Below the pieces are notes generated by a model that ran no database searches, was not told where the DNA came from, and saw nothing but the letters and a program-made list of their open reading frames with translations. The translations under genes and the position numbers were made by a program. Source: JAHFUI01 sp041485905 (GTDB taxonomy: Bacteria; Acidobacteriota; Vicinamibacteria; Vicinamibacterales; CAVVIG01). Taken from it: a stretch of 9,894 nt of DNA. Positions 1-6,523 of this stretch are shown here, piece after piece. The stretch's first letter is position 1. Each line of letters opens with the position of its first letter. The stretch spans positions 1 to 9,894 of the forward strand of contig JBGPKK010000173.1 of assembly GCA_041485905.1 (NCBI GenBank), given 5' to 3'.

Positions 1-108
1 ATCGGTCAGTCCCTTGGATTTGTGGTCCCGCCGCTCGCGCGTGAATTCATCTGGCAAAGCCCGGCGATCGATGCCTTGCAGGCGTTTCTGCCGCGCAGAC
101 TCCTAGAG

Positions 109-2727
109 CTATTTGAACCATCTGTCGGCGAGCCGCACAGTCCGGTCGAAGTCCTTCATCAGGTAAATCTGCGTCCGCACGCGCTGCACGGAGGTAAGGA
201 TGCTCTGTCCATCGGGGCGCAGGCTGAATCCGCGATAGGGAAAGTCGTTCATGACGGTATCGATGAACTCGAATGCGGGCGGCACGGGCCCCAGGTCGGC
301 GACCTGCGTCTCCTTCGTTGTCTGCAGATCGATGCTGGCAAGTGACAGCCGCCGATTCTCGCCCCATCCGATTCCAAAAAGCGAAAGGCCGTCGCGCGCC
401 CAGCCGTACGTTTCCCAGACACGCTGACTGACCACTCTGGTGTGCTTGCCGTCCGGACTGACCACCTTCAGCGCGTCGCCGTCGCGGAAGGCGATCCAGT
501 CGCCGCGGGGAGACCAGCGCACCGGGTGCAGCCGCGCCATATATGCCAGGCGTTCGGCGGGCGCGGTCGCGCCGATGCGCGCCTTCATCACTGCAAACTT
601 CCCTCCGTCGAGGCCGTAGTACGCGATCCAATTGCCGTCCGGTGACCAGGACGGCCCGCGCTGTGGCGAACGCGCCGGATCGTCCCTCAGCCGCACAGGC
701 GCATCCCCTGAGAGCGGCGAGATCCAGATAGCGGCGCCTCCGCCACCCTGCACCCGGTATGCGACGCGACTGCCATCGGGCGAGATCGCACAATCGTACA
801 AGCTGCTTTCCGGAGGAAACGCGGTCGCCGGCGCAATCAACCGCTCGGAGCCGTCGACCCGGTTGTGCAGCCAGATCTCCTGCGCCCCGGATCGATCGGT
901 GATGTAGGCGAATCGCGTTCCATCCGGCGCCCAGGATGGCGAATACTCGGCCCGTGCGGTCGCGACGATGTCGCGCGCGGGCGAACCATCGAGCGGCACC
1001 TCGATGACGTCGTAGTCGAGCTCGCCGCTCGCGAACGCCAACGTCTCGCCGTCGGGCGACAGCGACGGCGTCATCTCGCGGGCGGAGCCGGAGGTGATCA
1101 GCCGTCGCGGCCCAGACGCGAGATTGACGATCGTCAGATGCCTGATGGACGCGTCGGTCGCGCCGCCGGTGTCGTTCACCACATCGCCGTCGCGATTGCT
1201 GAATGCAAATCGGTTGATGGCGCCCGACTCCGGCAACTGCCGCGACGCAGAGCCATCGACCGGAATTTCCCAGAATTCGTTCCGCGACCGCGCGTTCGTG
1301 GCCAACGCGAGATACCGGCCTGTGCGGTCGAACCGCAGAAACGTGCCGGGTCCCGTGTCGCGGAAGTCCGCGAGTGGTGCGCGGGAGTACGGCTGCGGCG
1401 CGGCACCCGGCGGCGATGAAAATGCGAGACGGTACTCCCCAGGTTTGTCCTTCACCAGCACCGCCATCGTCTTCCCGTCAGGAGAAAGATCCGCGCGATA
1501 GACGCCGTCGAGCACCTTCTCGGACGCACCGCCGGCGACCGCCACTGATCGTACGCTGGTATTCGGCCGGATTCCGGTCAGGTAATAGATTCGGGTGCCA
1601 TCCGCCGACCACATGGGATTCAGGCAGGACTGTGGTTCGTGCGTGAGCTGCGTCGGCGTCGAAGAACCCAGCGACTTCGTGAAGACCTGCAGTGCGCCAT
1701 CCACAGCCGCGACATAGGCGATGCGGTCGCCCGCCGCCGACCAACGCGGCATCGCCTGGAGATCCGATTCTGACGCGAACGGAATCAGTTGCGGAGGATC
1801 TGGCAACCGAATCGGCCATAGCGCCGCCGCGGCGAACCCGATCGCGAGCGCCAACGCCGCAATGCCCATCACTGGAAGCGCGCGTGACGCGGCGCCGGGC
1901 CTCGCCTTCGCCGTCGCTGGCAGCACAGCCTGATCCGAGAGATGTTCGCGAACCTGCCGCAGCTCGCGATAGAGATCGCGTGTGGAATCGTACCGCTCGC
2001 CCGGGTCCTTGGCGAGACAGTGATCGATGACCCAGCGAATGGGCGCGGGAACGGTCGCCGGCAACGGCGCGGCATCCTCGCGAATGATCGCCGTCATGGT
2101 CTCGGCGCTGCTGTTGCGCTGAAAGGCACGCGTGCCCGACGCCAGCTCGTAGAGAATCAAGCCGAATGCAAACTGATCGCTGCGCGCGTCGACCGCCAGT
2201 CCTCGCGCCTGCTCCGGGCTCATATACGCAGCGGTCCCCACGATGACCCCGACTCCGGTGGCGGCGCGTGTGACATCCAGCTCCGGCTGCGGCACGGCAT
2301 GTTTGGCCAGACCGAAGTCGAGGATCTTCACGCGGCCATCGGAAGTCACCAGAATGTTGTCGGGCTTCAGGTCGCGATGGACAAAGCCCGCGGCGTGCGC
2401 CGCCGCGAGGCCGTCGGCGATCTGCACGGCGAGGTCCAACAGCTTGCGCGGGCTTTCCACCGACGCGACCGGTGAGCCCTCGACGAATTCCAGGACGATG
2501 TAGTTGGGGCCGACGTCGTAGAGCTGACAGATGTTGGGATGATTCAGCGCAGCAACGGCCTGCGCCTCGTGCTCGAACCGCTCGCTGAATTGCTCCTGCG
2601 ACACCTTGAGGGCGACAGTTCGATTGAGACGCGTGTCGCGTGCTTTGTACACCTCGCCCATGCCGCCGCTGCCGACCGCCGCAACGATCTCGTAGGGGCC
2701 GAGGCGTGTACCGGGCGAAAGCGCCAT
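109..2727 (-). CDS. Membrane-anchored Ser/Thr protein kinase with C-terminal TolB/PD40-type beta-propeller
   Basis: Predicted 872-residue eukaryotic-type Ser/Thr kinase that should phosphorylate proteins in the cytoplasm and carry a sensor or interaction propeller on the far side of one membrane segment. Visible kinase motifs: glycine loop GSGGMGEV (residues 19-26), ATP-binding Lys41 in VALKVS, alpha-C Glu54, catalytic loop HRDLKPDN (117-124), DFG (137-139) and SPE (170-172). All key residues are present, so it should be active. A hydrophobic stretch at about 284-304 is the likely transmembrane helix. From about 315 to the end there are repeated SPDG/APDG blocks followed by IAY- or LAF-type strands (for example SWSPDGNWIAYYG), typical of PD40/TolB propellers. 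The start is the ATG just before the kinase domain. The frame stays open to 2922, but that extension would cover the his leader on the other strand and has no domain. The substrate is unknown. It is divergent from the his operon, and a functional link is not implied. Confidence 0.9.
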   Translation of the reverse strand: MALSPGTRLGPYEIVAAVGSGGMGEVYKARDTRLNRTVALKVSQEQFSERFEHEAQAVAALNHPNICQLYDVGPNYIVLEFVEGSPVASVESPRKLLDLAVQIADGLAAAHAAGFVHRDLKPDNILVTSDGRVKILDFGLAKHAVPQPELDVTRAATGVGVIVGTAAYMSPEQARGLAVDARSDQFAFGLILYELASGTRAFQRNSSAETMTAIIREDAAPLPATVPAPIRWVIDHCLAKDPGERYDSTRDLYRELRQVREHLSDQAVLPATAKARPGAASRALPVMGIAALALAIGFAAAALWPIRLPDPPQLIPFASESDLQAMPRWSAAGDRIAYVAAVDGALQVFTKSLGSSTPTQLTHEPQSCLNPMWSADGTRIYYLTGIRPNTSVRSVAVAGGASEKVLDGVYRADLSPDGKTMAVLVKDKPGEYRLAFSSPPGAAPQPYSRAPLADFRDTGPGTFLRFDRTGRYLALATNARSRNEFWEIPVDGSASRQLPESGAINRFAFSNRDGDVVNDTGGATDASIRHLTIVNLASGPRRLITSGSAREMTPSLSPDGETLAFASGELDYDVIEVPLDGSPARDIVATARAEYSPSWAPDGTRFAYITDRSGAQEIWLHNRVDGSERLIAPATAFPPESSLYDCAISPDGSRVAYRVQGGGGAAIWISPLSGDAPVRLRDDPARSPQRGPSWSPDGNWIAYYGLDGGKFAVMKARIGATAPAERLAYMARLHPVRWSPRGDWIAFRDGDALKVVSPDGKHTRVVSQRVWETYGWARDGLSLFGIGWGENRRLSLASIDLQTTKETQVADLGPVPPAFEFIDTVMNDFPYRGFSLRPDGQSILTSVQRVRTQIYLMKDFDRTVRLADRWFK

Positions 2728-2751
2728 ACTGTGAAAGGCCTGAAGCGGCTC

Positions 2752-2779
2752 ATTGTAGCCGTAACCGGATTGACAGCAA
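2752..2779 (-). promoter_or_regulatory. Predicted sigma70-type promoter of the kinase gene
   Basis: On the minus strand there is a TACAAT -10 box (plus-strand bases 2752-2757, five of six consensus positions). It lies 16 bases from a weak TTGCTG -35 box (bases 2774-2779). Transcription would start near base 2745, giving a short leader of about 18 bases before the kinase ATG at 2727. The -35 box overlaps the -35 box of the his promoter on the other strand. This is prediction by pattern only. Confidence 0.4.
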
Positions 2780-2799
2780 CGATTCGGTACAGGTAGGCT
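2770..2799 (+). promoter_or_regulatory. Predicted sigma70-type promoter of the his operon
   Basis: A perfect TTGACA -35 box (2770-2775) is followed after 18 bases by TAGGCT (2794-2799), a moderate -10 box matching the consensus at TA at its start and T at its end. The expected start of transcription is around 2805-2807. That is only 2-4 bases before the hisL ATG at 2809, so the leader mRNA would be nearly leaderless. The promoter sits directly upstream of a histidine-rich leader peptide and attenuator, which supports its role. The -10 box is the weaker part of the assignment. Confidence 0.6.
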
Positions 2800-2808
2800 G
2801 ACGTAATC

Positions 2809-2874
2809 ATGGCCGGCCATCACACGTCCTCGCGTCACCATTTCGGCCACCGAGGCCGGTGGAGCGACGTGTGA
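2809..2874 (+). CDS. hisL: his operon leader peptide, His-rich (21 aa)
   Basis: A short open frame starts at ATG 2809 and stops at TGA 2872. It begins MAGHHTSSRHH and continues FGHRG, with five histidines in 21 residues: codons at 2818, 2821, 2836, 2839 and 2848, two of them as adjacent pairs. It lies between a good promoter and a terminator hairpin that ends at the hisI start codon, as expected of a leader peptide that senses charged tRNA-His. The His codons lie in the left arms of the hairpins that compete with the antiterminator (CACACGTC at 2821-2828; CCACC at 2847-2851). There is no Shine-Dalgarno at ideal distance (a weak GGTAGG lies 11 bases upstream), and the predicted transcript starts only a few bases before the ATG, so translation may be of the leaderless kind. 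Too short for normal gene callers. Confidence 0.85.
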   Translation: MAGHHTSSRHHFGHRGRWSDV

Positions 2875-2875
2875 T
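2819..2875 (+). promoter_or_regulatory. his leader hairpin 1:2 (protector of the terminator)
   Basis: A perfect 10-base inverted repeat: ATCACACGTC (2819-2828) pairs with GACGTGTGAT (2866-2875). Two alternative inner stems are possible, CGGCC (2844-2848) with GGCCG (2854-2858), or CCACC (2847-2851) with GGTGG (2858-2862). The left arm contains His codons of hisL. The right arm is the same sequence that forms the left arm of the antiterminator. When the leader is translated to the end and released, or not translated at all, this hairpin should form and leave the terminator free. Confidence 0.7.
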
Positions 2876-2918
2876 CTAGGGTCGGCAGCGTTAACCCGAA
2901 ACGACACGGAGCCCCGCC
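2858..2918 (+). promoter_or_regulatory. his antiterminator hairpin
   Basis: Bases 2858-2882 can pair with 2894-2918 in one unbroken register. GGTGGAGC (2858-2865) pairs with GCCCCGCC (2911-2918), with one G-U pair and one A-C mismatch. Next come tandem G-A/A-G oppositions (2866-2867 with 2909-2910). Then CGTGT (2868-2872) pairs with ACACG (2904-2908), and GGGT (2879-2882) with ACCC (2894-2897), around a loop that can close further. The right arm takes up the entire left arm of the terminator (2912-2918), so the two structures exclude each other. A ribosome stalled on the His codons would free 2858-2882 and favour this hairpin. The pairing was worked out by hand; no energies were calculated. 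Confidence 0.7.
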
Positions 2919-2935
2919 ACACGGCGGGGTTTTTT
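2912..2935 (+). terminator. his attenuator: intrinsic terminator before hisI
   Basis: A perfect 7-bp GC stem, CCCCGCC (2912-2918) with GGCGGGG (2923-2929), has an ACAC loop and is followed at once by six T (2930-2935), then G and four more T. It is a strong intrinsic terminator in the + direction, placed between the leader peptide and the first structural gene, and it ends right at the hisI start codon. Its left arm is shared with the antiterminator. The minus-strand side has no matching U tract, and no gene converges here, so a role as a terminator for another gene is unlikely. Confidence 0.9.
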
Positions 2936-2940
2936 GTTTT

Positions 2941-3255
2941 ATGGACTACTCGAAATTGGACGGGTTGATCCCGGCGGTGATTCAGGACGCGGACAGCGCC
3001 GAGGTTCTGATGGTCGGGTTCATGAACGAGGAGGCGCTCGCCGAGACGCGCCGGACCGGCTTCGCGACGTTCTTCAGCCGCACGCGAGGCACGCTCTGGA
3101 TGAAAGGCGAAACGTCCGGCAACCGGCTCGAGGTGCAGGCCATCCTCGTGGACTGCGATGATGACACGGTGCTGGTGAAGGTCAAGCGGCTAGGCGATGG
3201 GAACGTGTGTCACACAGGTGAGCGCACGTGTTTCTTTCGAGCGCTGACAGATTAG
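2941..3255 (+). CDS. hisI: Phosphoribosyl-AMP cyclohydrolase (monofunctional HisI)
   Basis: Third step of histidine synthesis: opens the adenine ring of PR-AMP to give ProFAR (cytoplasmic, metal-dependent). The 104-residue protein shows the family hallmarks: SRTRGTLWMKGETSGN (46-61), DCDDD (71-75) with Cys72, and CHTGERTCFFR (90-100) with Cys90 and Cys97. The three cysteines match the family's zinc ligands, and the acidic residues of DCDDD the magnesium site. It ends after this domain, so there is no fused PR-ATP pyrophosphohydrolase (HisE). It is the first structural gene of the operon. The ATG follows the U tract of the attenuator directly, and the only Shine-Dalgarno-like purines (GGGG at 2926-2929) lie 11 bases upstream inside the terminator stem, so initiation is probably inefficient when that stem is folded. 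Four bases separate it from hisG. Confidence 0.96.
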   Translation: MDYSKLDGLIPAVIQDADSAEVLMVGFMNEEALAETRRTGFATFFSRTRGTLWMKGETSGNRLEVQAILVDCDDDTVLVKVKRLGDGNVCHTGERTCFFRALTD

Positions 3256-3259
3256 ATCT

Positions 3260-4147
3260 ATGAAACTCAAGCTCGGCATACCCAAAGGATCCCTGCAGGA
3301 CGCGACCGTGCAGCTCTTCGCGCGCGCCGGATTCAACGTGTACGTCAGTTCACGGTCCTACTTTCCGACGATCGACGATCCCGAGATCGAGTGCATGCTC
3401 ATTCGCGCGCAGGAGATGGCGCGCTACGTGTCGGACGGGGTGCTGGATGCCGGCCTCACCGGCCAGGACTGGATCGCCGAGCACGAACTGGGTGACGGCA
3501 CCACGGGCATGCTGACGCCCATGGCCGATCTGGTGTACGCGAAGCAGAGCTTCGGCAAAGTCCGTTGGGTGCTCGCCGCCCCGGAGGACTCCGCGTTCAA
3601 GACCGCCGCCGATCTTGCCGGCGGCACGGTTGCGACGGAACTGGTGCGCGTGACGCGCGCGTACTTCGAGCGGCAGCGCGTCAAGGTGAACGTCGAATTC
3701 TCGTGGGGCGCCACGGAAGTCAAGCCGCCGGTGCTCGCCGACGCGATTGTGGAGGCGACCGAAACCGGTTCGACCCTGCGCGCCAACCGGCTGAAGATTC
3801 TCGATACGGTGCTCGAATCCAACACGCAGCTGATCGCCAACCGCGATGCGCTCAAGGACGCGTGGAAACAGACCAAGCTCGAAAACCTCGCCCTGCTGCT
3901 CAAGGCGGCGATCGAAGCCCAGGGGCGGGTCGGCCTCATGCTGAACGTGCGGCGCGAGGATCTCGCGGGCGTGCTGGGGCTGCTGCCCGCGCTGCAGCGC
4001 CCGACGATCTCGGCGTTGAGCGATGACGACTGGGTCGCCGTCAATACGATCATCGAAGAGCGCACGGTCCGCGATCTGATCCCGCGGCTCAAGACGGCCC
4101 GCGCTCAGGGGATCGTGGAGTATCCGCTCAACAAGATTGTGCTGTGA
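3260..4147 (+). CDS. hisG: ATP phosphoribosyltransferase, long form
   Basis: First, committed step: condenses ATP with PRPP to PR-ATP. The 295-residue length, with an extra C-terminal domain from about residue 215 onward, marks the long HisG_L form, which binds histidine for feedback inhibition and needs no HisZ subunit. Visible features: N-terminal KLGIPKGSL, AGLTGQDWI (64-72), GATEVKPP (150-157), and the PRPP-loop region ETGSTLRANRL (168-178), which matches the family pattern E-T-G-x-T-L-R. The ATG lies four bases after the hisI stop, so the two are probably translationally coupled. A 94-base gap filled with an octamer repeat array follows before the chosen hisD start. Confidence 0.96.
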   Translation: MKLKLGIPKGSLQDATVQLFARAGFNVYVSSRSYFPTIDDPEIECMLIRAQEMARYVSDGVLDAGLTGQDWIAEHELGDGTTGMLTPMADLVYAKQSFGKVRWVLAAPEDSAFKTAADLAGGTVATELVRVTRAYFERQRVKVNVEFSWGATEVKPPVLADAIVEATETGSTLRANRLKILDTVLESNTQLIANRDALKDAWKQTKLENLALLLKAAIEAQGRVGLMLNVRREDLAGVLGLLPALQRPTISALSDDDWVAVNTIIEERTVRDLIPRLKTARAQGIVEYPLNKIVL

Positions 4148-4152
4148 ATCTT

Positions 4153-4233
4153 GTCATCTAGTCATCTGGTCACTTGGTCATTCAATACCCAAATCAATGA
4201 CCAGATGACCAGACGACTCAATGACCAAATGTA
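4153..4233 (+). repeat. Inverted array of 8-bp repeats between hisG and hisD
   Basis: Four direct octamers (GTCATCTA, GTCATCTG, GTCACTTG, GTCATTCA; 4153-4184) are followed by a 9-base AT-rich spacer. Five octamers in the reverse-complement sense come next (TCAATGAC, CAGATGAC, CAGACGAC, TCAATGAC, CAAATGTA; 4194-4233). The left 32 bases and the reverse complement of 4194-4225 agree at 26 of 32 positions, so the RNA or single-stranded DNA could form a long imperfect hairpin. There is no U tract, so it is not a standard intrinsic terminator. It may be a genome-wide repeat family; a role in mRNA processing or segmental expression of the operon is inference. Confidence 0.85.
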
Positions 4234-4241
4234 GAGGCAGA

Positions 4242-5483
4242 GTGACTTTCAGGATTATCGACGCGAGCGACCGACGAACCCTCGATCGCCTCCTCGCGCG
4301 CGGAGAGCGGCGCGACCCCGCCTTCGAACGCCGCGTCCACCGCATCGTCGATCGCGTGCGCGAGGGAGGAGATGGCGCGATGGCCCGGTTTGCGCGGAGG
4401 TTCGATCGCGTGACCGGATCGCTCGAGGTGACCGGGGACGAGATGCGGGAGGCGGCGGCCCTGGTGGCCCCGGACGTGCGGCGCGCGATCGGGCTGGCGG
4501 CGCGGCATATCGCACGCGTTGCGCGGCGTCAACTGCCGAAGACCACACGAACGATCGTGGCGCCCGGCGTCTCCGTCGAGCAGCGCGTGGAACCGCTGGC
4601 CCGCGTCGGCTGCTACGTGCCCGGCGGGCGTTTTCCGCTTCCCTCGTCGCTGTTGATGACCGCGATTCCGGCGCGGGTCGCGGGCGTCGCCGAGATCATC
4701 GCGGTCTGCCCGAGGCCCGAGCCGGCGGTGATGGCGGCGGCGCTCGAAGCTGGTGTCACGCGGCTGTTTCGTGTTGGCGGCGCTCACGCCATCGCGGCGC
4801 TGGCGTACGGGACCTCGACGATTCCGCGCGTGGACAAGATCGTCGGACCCGGCAACCGGTTCGTCGCAGCGGCCAAAGCCTACGTGACGACCGACTGCGC
4901 GATCGATTTCTATGCCGGACCCACCGAAATCGTGATCGTCGCCGGCGGCGGCCGTGCCGCCTGGATCGCCGCGGATCTGATCGCTCAGGCGGAGCACGAC
5001 CCAGACGCTCGGCCGATCTTTATCACGTGGAAGCGATCGCTCGCCGCCGAGGTCGCGGCGGCAGTCGACCGGCAGGCGGCCGGACGCGTGATCGCAGAGA
5101 CCGCGCTCGCGGCCAACGGCGCGGCGATTGTGACGCGGACGGCCGAAGAAGCGATCGCGATCTCGAACCGCATCGCCCCGGAGCACCTGGTGGTGGATCG
5201 CGAGTCGATCGCGCGCCAATCGCTCGTCGCTGGCGCCGTGTTCGTCGGCGCATTCACCGCGCAGGCGGCCGGCGACTACGCGACCGGCTCGAATCATGTG
5301 CTGCCGACCTCAGGCGCCGCGCGCTTTCGAGGCGGGCTGAGCGCCGCCGATTTTGTCCGCGTCATGTCGGTGCAGCGCCTCACACGGAGCGGCCTCGCGC
5401 GGCTGGCGCCCACCATCGTGCCGCTCGCACGCGCTGAAGGTCTCGAGGGCCACGCGGAATCGATCGAGGTCCGACTGTCATGA
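4242..5483 (+). CDS. hisD: Histidinol dehydrogenase
   Basis: Last two steps: NAD-dependent oxidation of histidinol through histidinal to histidine, with zinc. Numbered from the GTG start (413 residues), it shows YVPGGRFPLPSSLLM (125-139), VGGAHAIAALAYGT (178-191), KIVGPGNRFV (199-208), FYAGPTEI (223-230), the zinc ligands Gln249 and His252 in QAEHDP, catalytic Glu314-His315 in IAPEHL, Asp345 in GDYATGSNH and His404 in EGLEGH. Everything needed for catalysis is present. Start choice: GTG 4242 has AGAGG (4233-4237) just upstream. An ATG seven codons earlier (4221) falls inside the octamer repeat, lacks a ribosome site and adds unconserved residues, so I prefer GTG, with moderate certainty. The end overlaps hisC by four bases (ATGA). 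Confidence 0.95.
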   Translation: MTFRIIDASDRRTLDRLLARGERRDPAFERRVHRIVDRVREGGDGAMARFARRFDRVTGSLEVTGDEMREAAALVAPDVRRAIGLAARHIARVARRQLPKTTRTIVAPGVSVEQRVEPLARVGCYVPGGRFPLPSSLLMTAIPARVAGVAEIIAVCPRPEPAVMAAALEAGVTRLFRVGGAHAIAALAYGTSTIPRVDKIVGPGNRFVAAAKAYVTTDCAIDFYAGPTEIVIVAGGGRAAWIAADLIAQAEHDPDARPIFITWKRSLAAEVAAAVDRQAAGRVIAETALAANGAAIVTRTAEEAIAISNRIAPEHLVVDRESIARQSLVAGAVFVGAFTAQAAGDYATGSNHVLPTSGAARFRGGLSAADFVRVMSVQRLTRSGLARLAPTIVPLARAEGLEGHAESIEVRLS

Positions 5484-6523
5484 CTGCTTATCAGAAGCCG
5501 CCGGAGCTCTACGACGGGTTGCGGCTGCACCAGAACGAGAACACCGGCGGCTGCTCGCCGCGCGTGCTGGACGCGCTCGGCGCTCTGCGCGCGGATCAGA
5601 TTGGGTTCTATCCGCCGTACGCCGAGACTGTCGAGGCGTGCGCGCGATATCTCGGTGTCTCGGGCGAGACCGTCGCGCTGACCAACGGGCTCGACGAAGG
5701 GATCATGGGCATGGCGGTCGCGTACCTGCGTCCTTCCGCCGACGGCCTGGTTCCCGAAGCCGTCATTCCGGAGCCGGCGTTCGAGATTTTCAAGTTCGAC
5801 ACCGAAGTCGTCGGCGGACGGCCGGTGCCGGTGATGCCGCGGCCGGACTTCACCTTCCCTCTGGAAGACGTACTGGCGGCGATCACGCCACGCACGCGCG
5901 TCGTGTTCCTCACCAACCCGAACAACCCGACGGGCGTGTCGATGCCGCTTGCCGCGGTTCGGACGATCGCGAGCGCGGTGCCGGGCGAAGCCGTCGTGTT
6001 CGTGGACGAGGCGTACGCGGAGTTTTCCGGAGCCACGTTCATTCCGCAGCTGCCGTCCTTCCCGAACGTCATCGTGGGCCGCACCTTCTCCAAGGCGTTC
6101 GGCCTGGCCGGCTTGCGGATCGGGTGTCTCGTGGGTGCCGCGGACCGGCTCGATCCCATTCGCCTGACGATTCCGGTCTACAGCGTGAACATCGCCGCCG
6201 TGGTCGCGGTGCGCGCCGCACTCGAGGATCGGGCCTACGTGGACGACTACGTTCGGCAGGTGGCTGAATCGAAGGCGCTGCTGTACGCGGCGTGCGATCG
6301 GCTCGGGCTCAAATACTGGAAGAGCGCCGCGAATTTCGTGCTGGTGTCGGCCGGGGATCGGACGGCAGCGCTCGTGCAGGGCGCGGCCGAGCGCGGCATC
6401 TACCTGCGCGATCGCTCGACCGAACCGGGCTGCGCCGGCTCGGTCCGCATTGGAACGGGCGTGGTCGAGCATACGCGCCGGTGCATTGCGGTGATGGAAG
6501 AGGTGTTATGCGTCGCGCGGTGA
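5480..6523 (+). CDS. hisC: Histidinol-phosphate aminotransferase
   Basis: Seventh step: PLP-dependent transfer of an amino group from glutamate to imidazole acetol phosphate, giving histidinol phosphate. The 347-residue protein has the fold-type I aminotransferase signature: LHQNENTGG near the N-terminus (16-24), TNPNNPTG (145-152), VDEAYAEFSG (175-184) with the PLP-contacting Asp176 and Tyr179, and the Schiff-base Lys205 in GRTFSKAFGLAGLRIG (200-215). The substrate-carboxylate arginine lies in SVRIGTG near the C-terminus. It starts with the ATG of an ATGA overlap with hisD and overlaps hisB by 16 bases, so hisD-hisC-hisB is a tightly coupled block. Some family members also accept aromatic substrates; the context argues for histidine. 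Confidence 0.95.
   Translation: MTAYQKPPELYDGLRLHQNENTGGCSPRVLDALGALRADQIGFYPPYAETVEACARYLGVSGETVALTNGLDEGIMGMAVAYLRPSADGLVPEAVIPEPAFEIFKFDTEVVGGRPVPVMPRPDFTFPLEDVLAAITPRTRVVFLTNPNNPTGVSMPLAAVRTIASAVPGEAVVFVDEAYAEFSGATFIPQLPSFPNVIVGRTFSKAFGLAGLRIGCLVGAADRLDPIRLTIPVYSVNIAAVVAVRAALEDRAYVDDYVRQVAESKALLYAACDRLGLKYWKSAANFVLVSAGDRTAALVQGAAERGIYLRDRSTEPGCAGSVRIGTGVVEHTRRCIAVMEEVLCVAR

Noticed and set aside
1..108. Possible gene end at the left edge of the window
   Set aside because: Too short, with no family resemblance in any frame. It is simply the sequence downstream of the kinase stop codon.
47..793. 248-codon minus-strand frame overlapping the end of the kinase
   Set aside because: It is out of frame with the propeller, arginine-rich and without a domain: a shadow of the kinase coding sequence.
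2728..2922. 65-codon N-terminal extension of the kinase frame on the minus strand
   Set aside because: It crosses both predicted promoters, the hisL leader and the attenuator on the other strand. It has no domain, and the kinase domain starts naturally a few residues after ATG 2727.
4221..4241. ATG start for hisD, seven codons upstream of the chosen GTG
   Set aside because: The ATG is part of an octamer repeat unit (TCAATGAC), has no ribosome site, and adds residues not typical of HisD. AGAGG lies just before GTG 4242. Not fully excluded.
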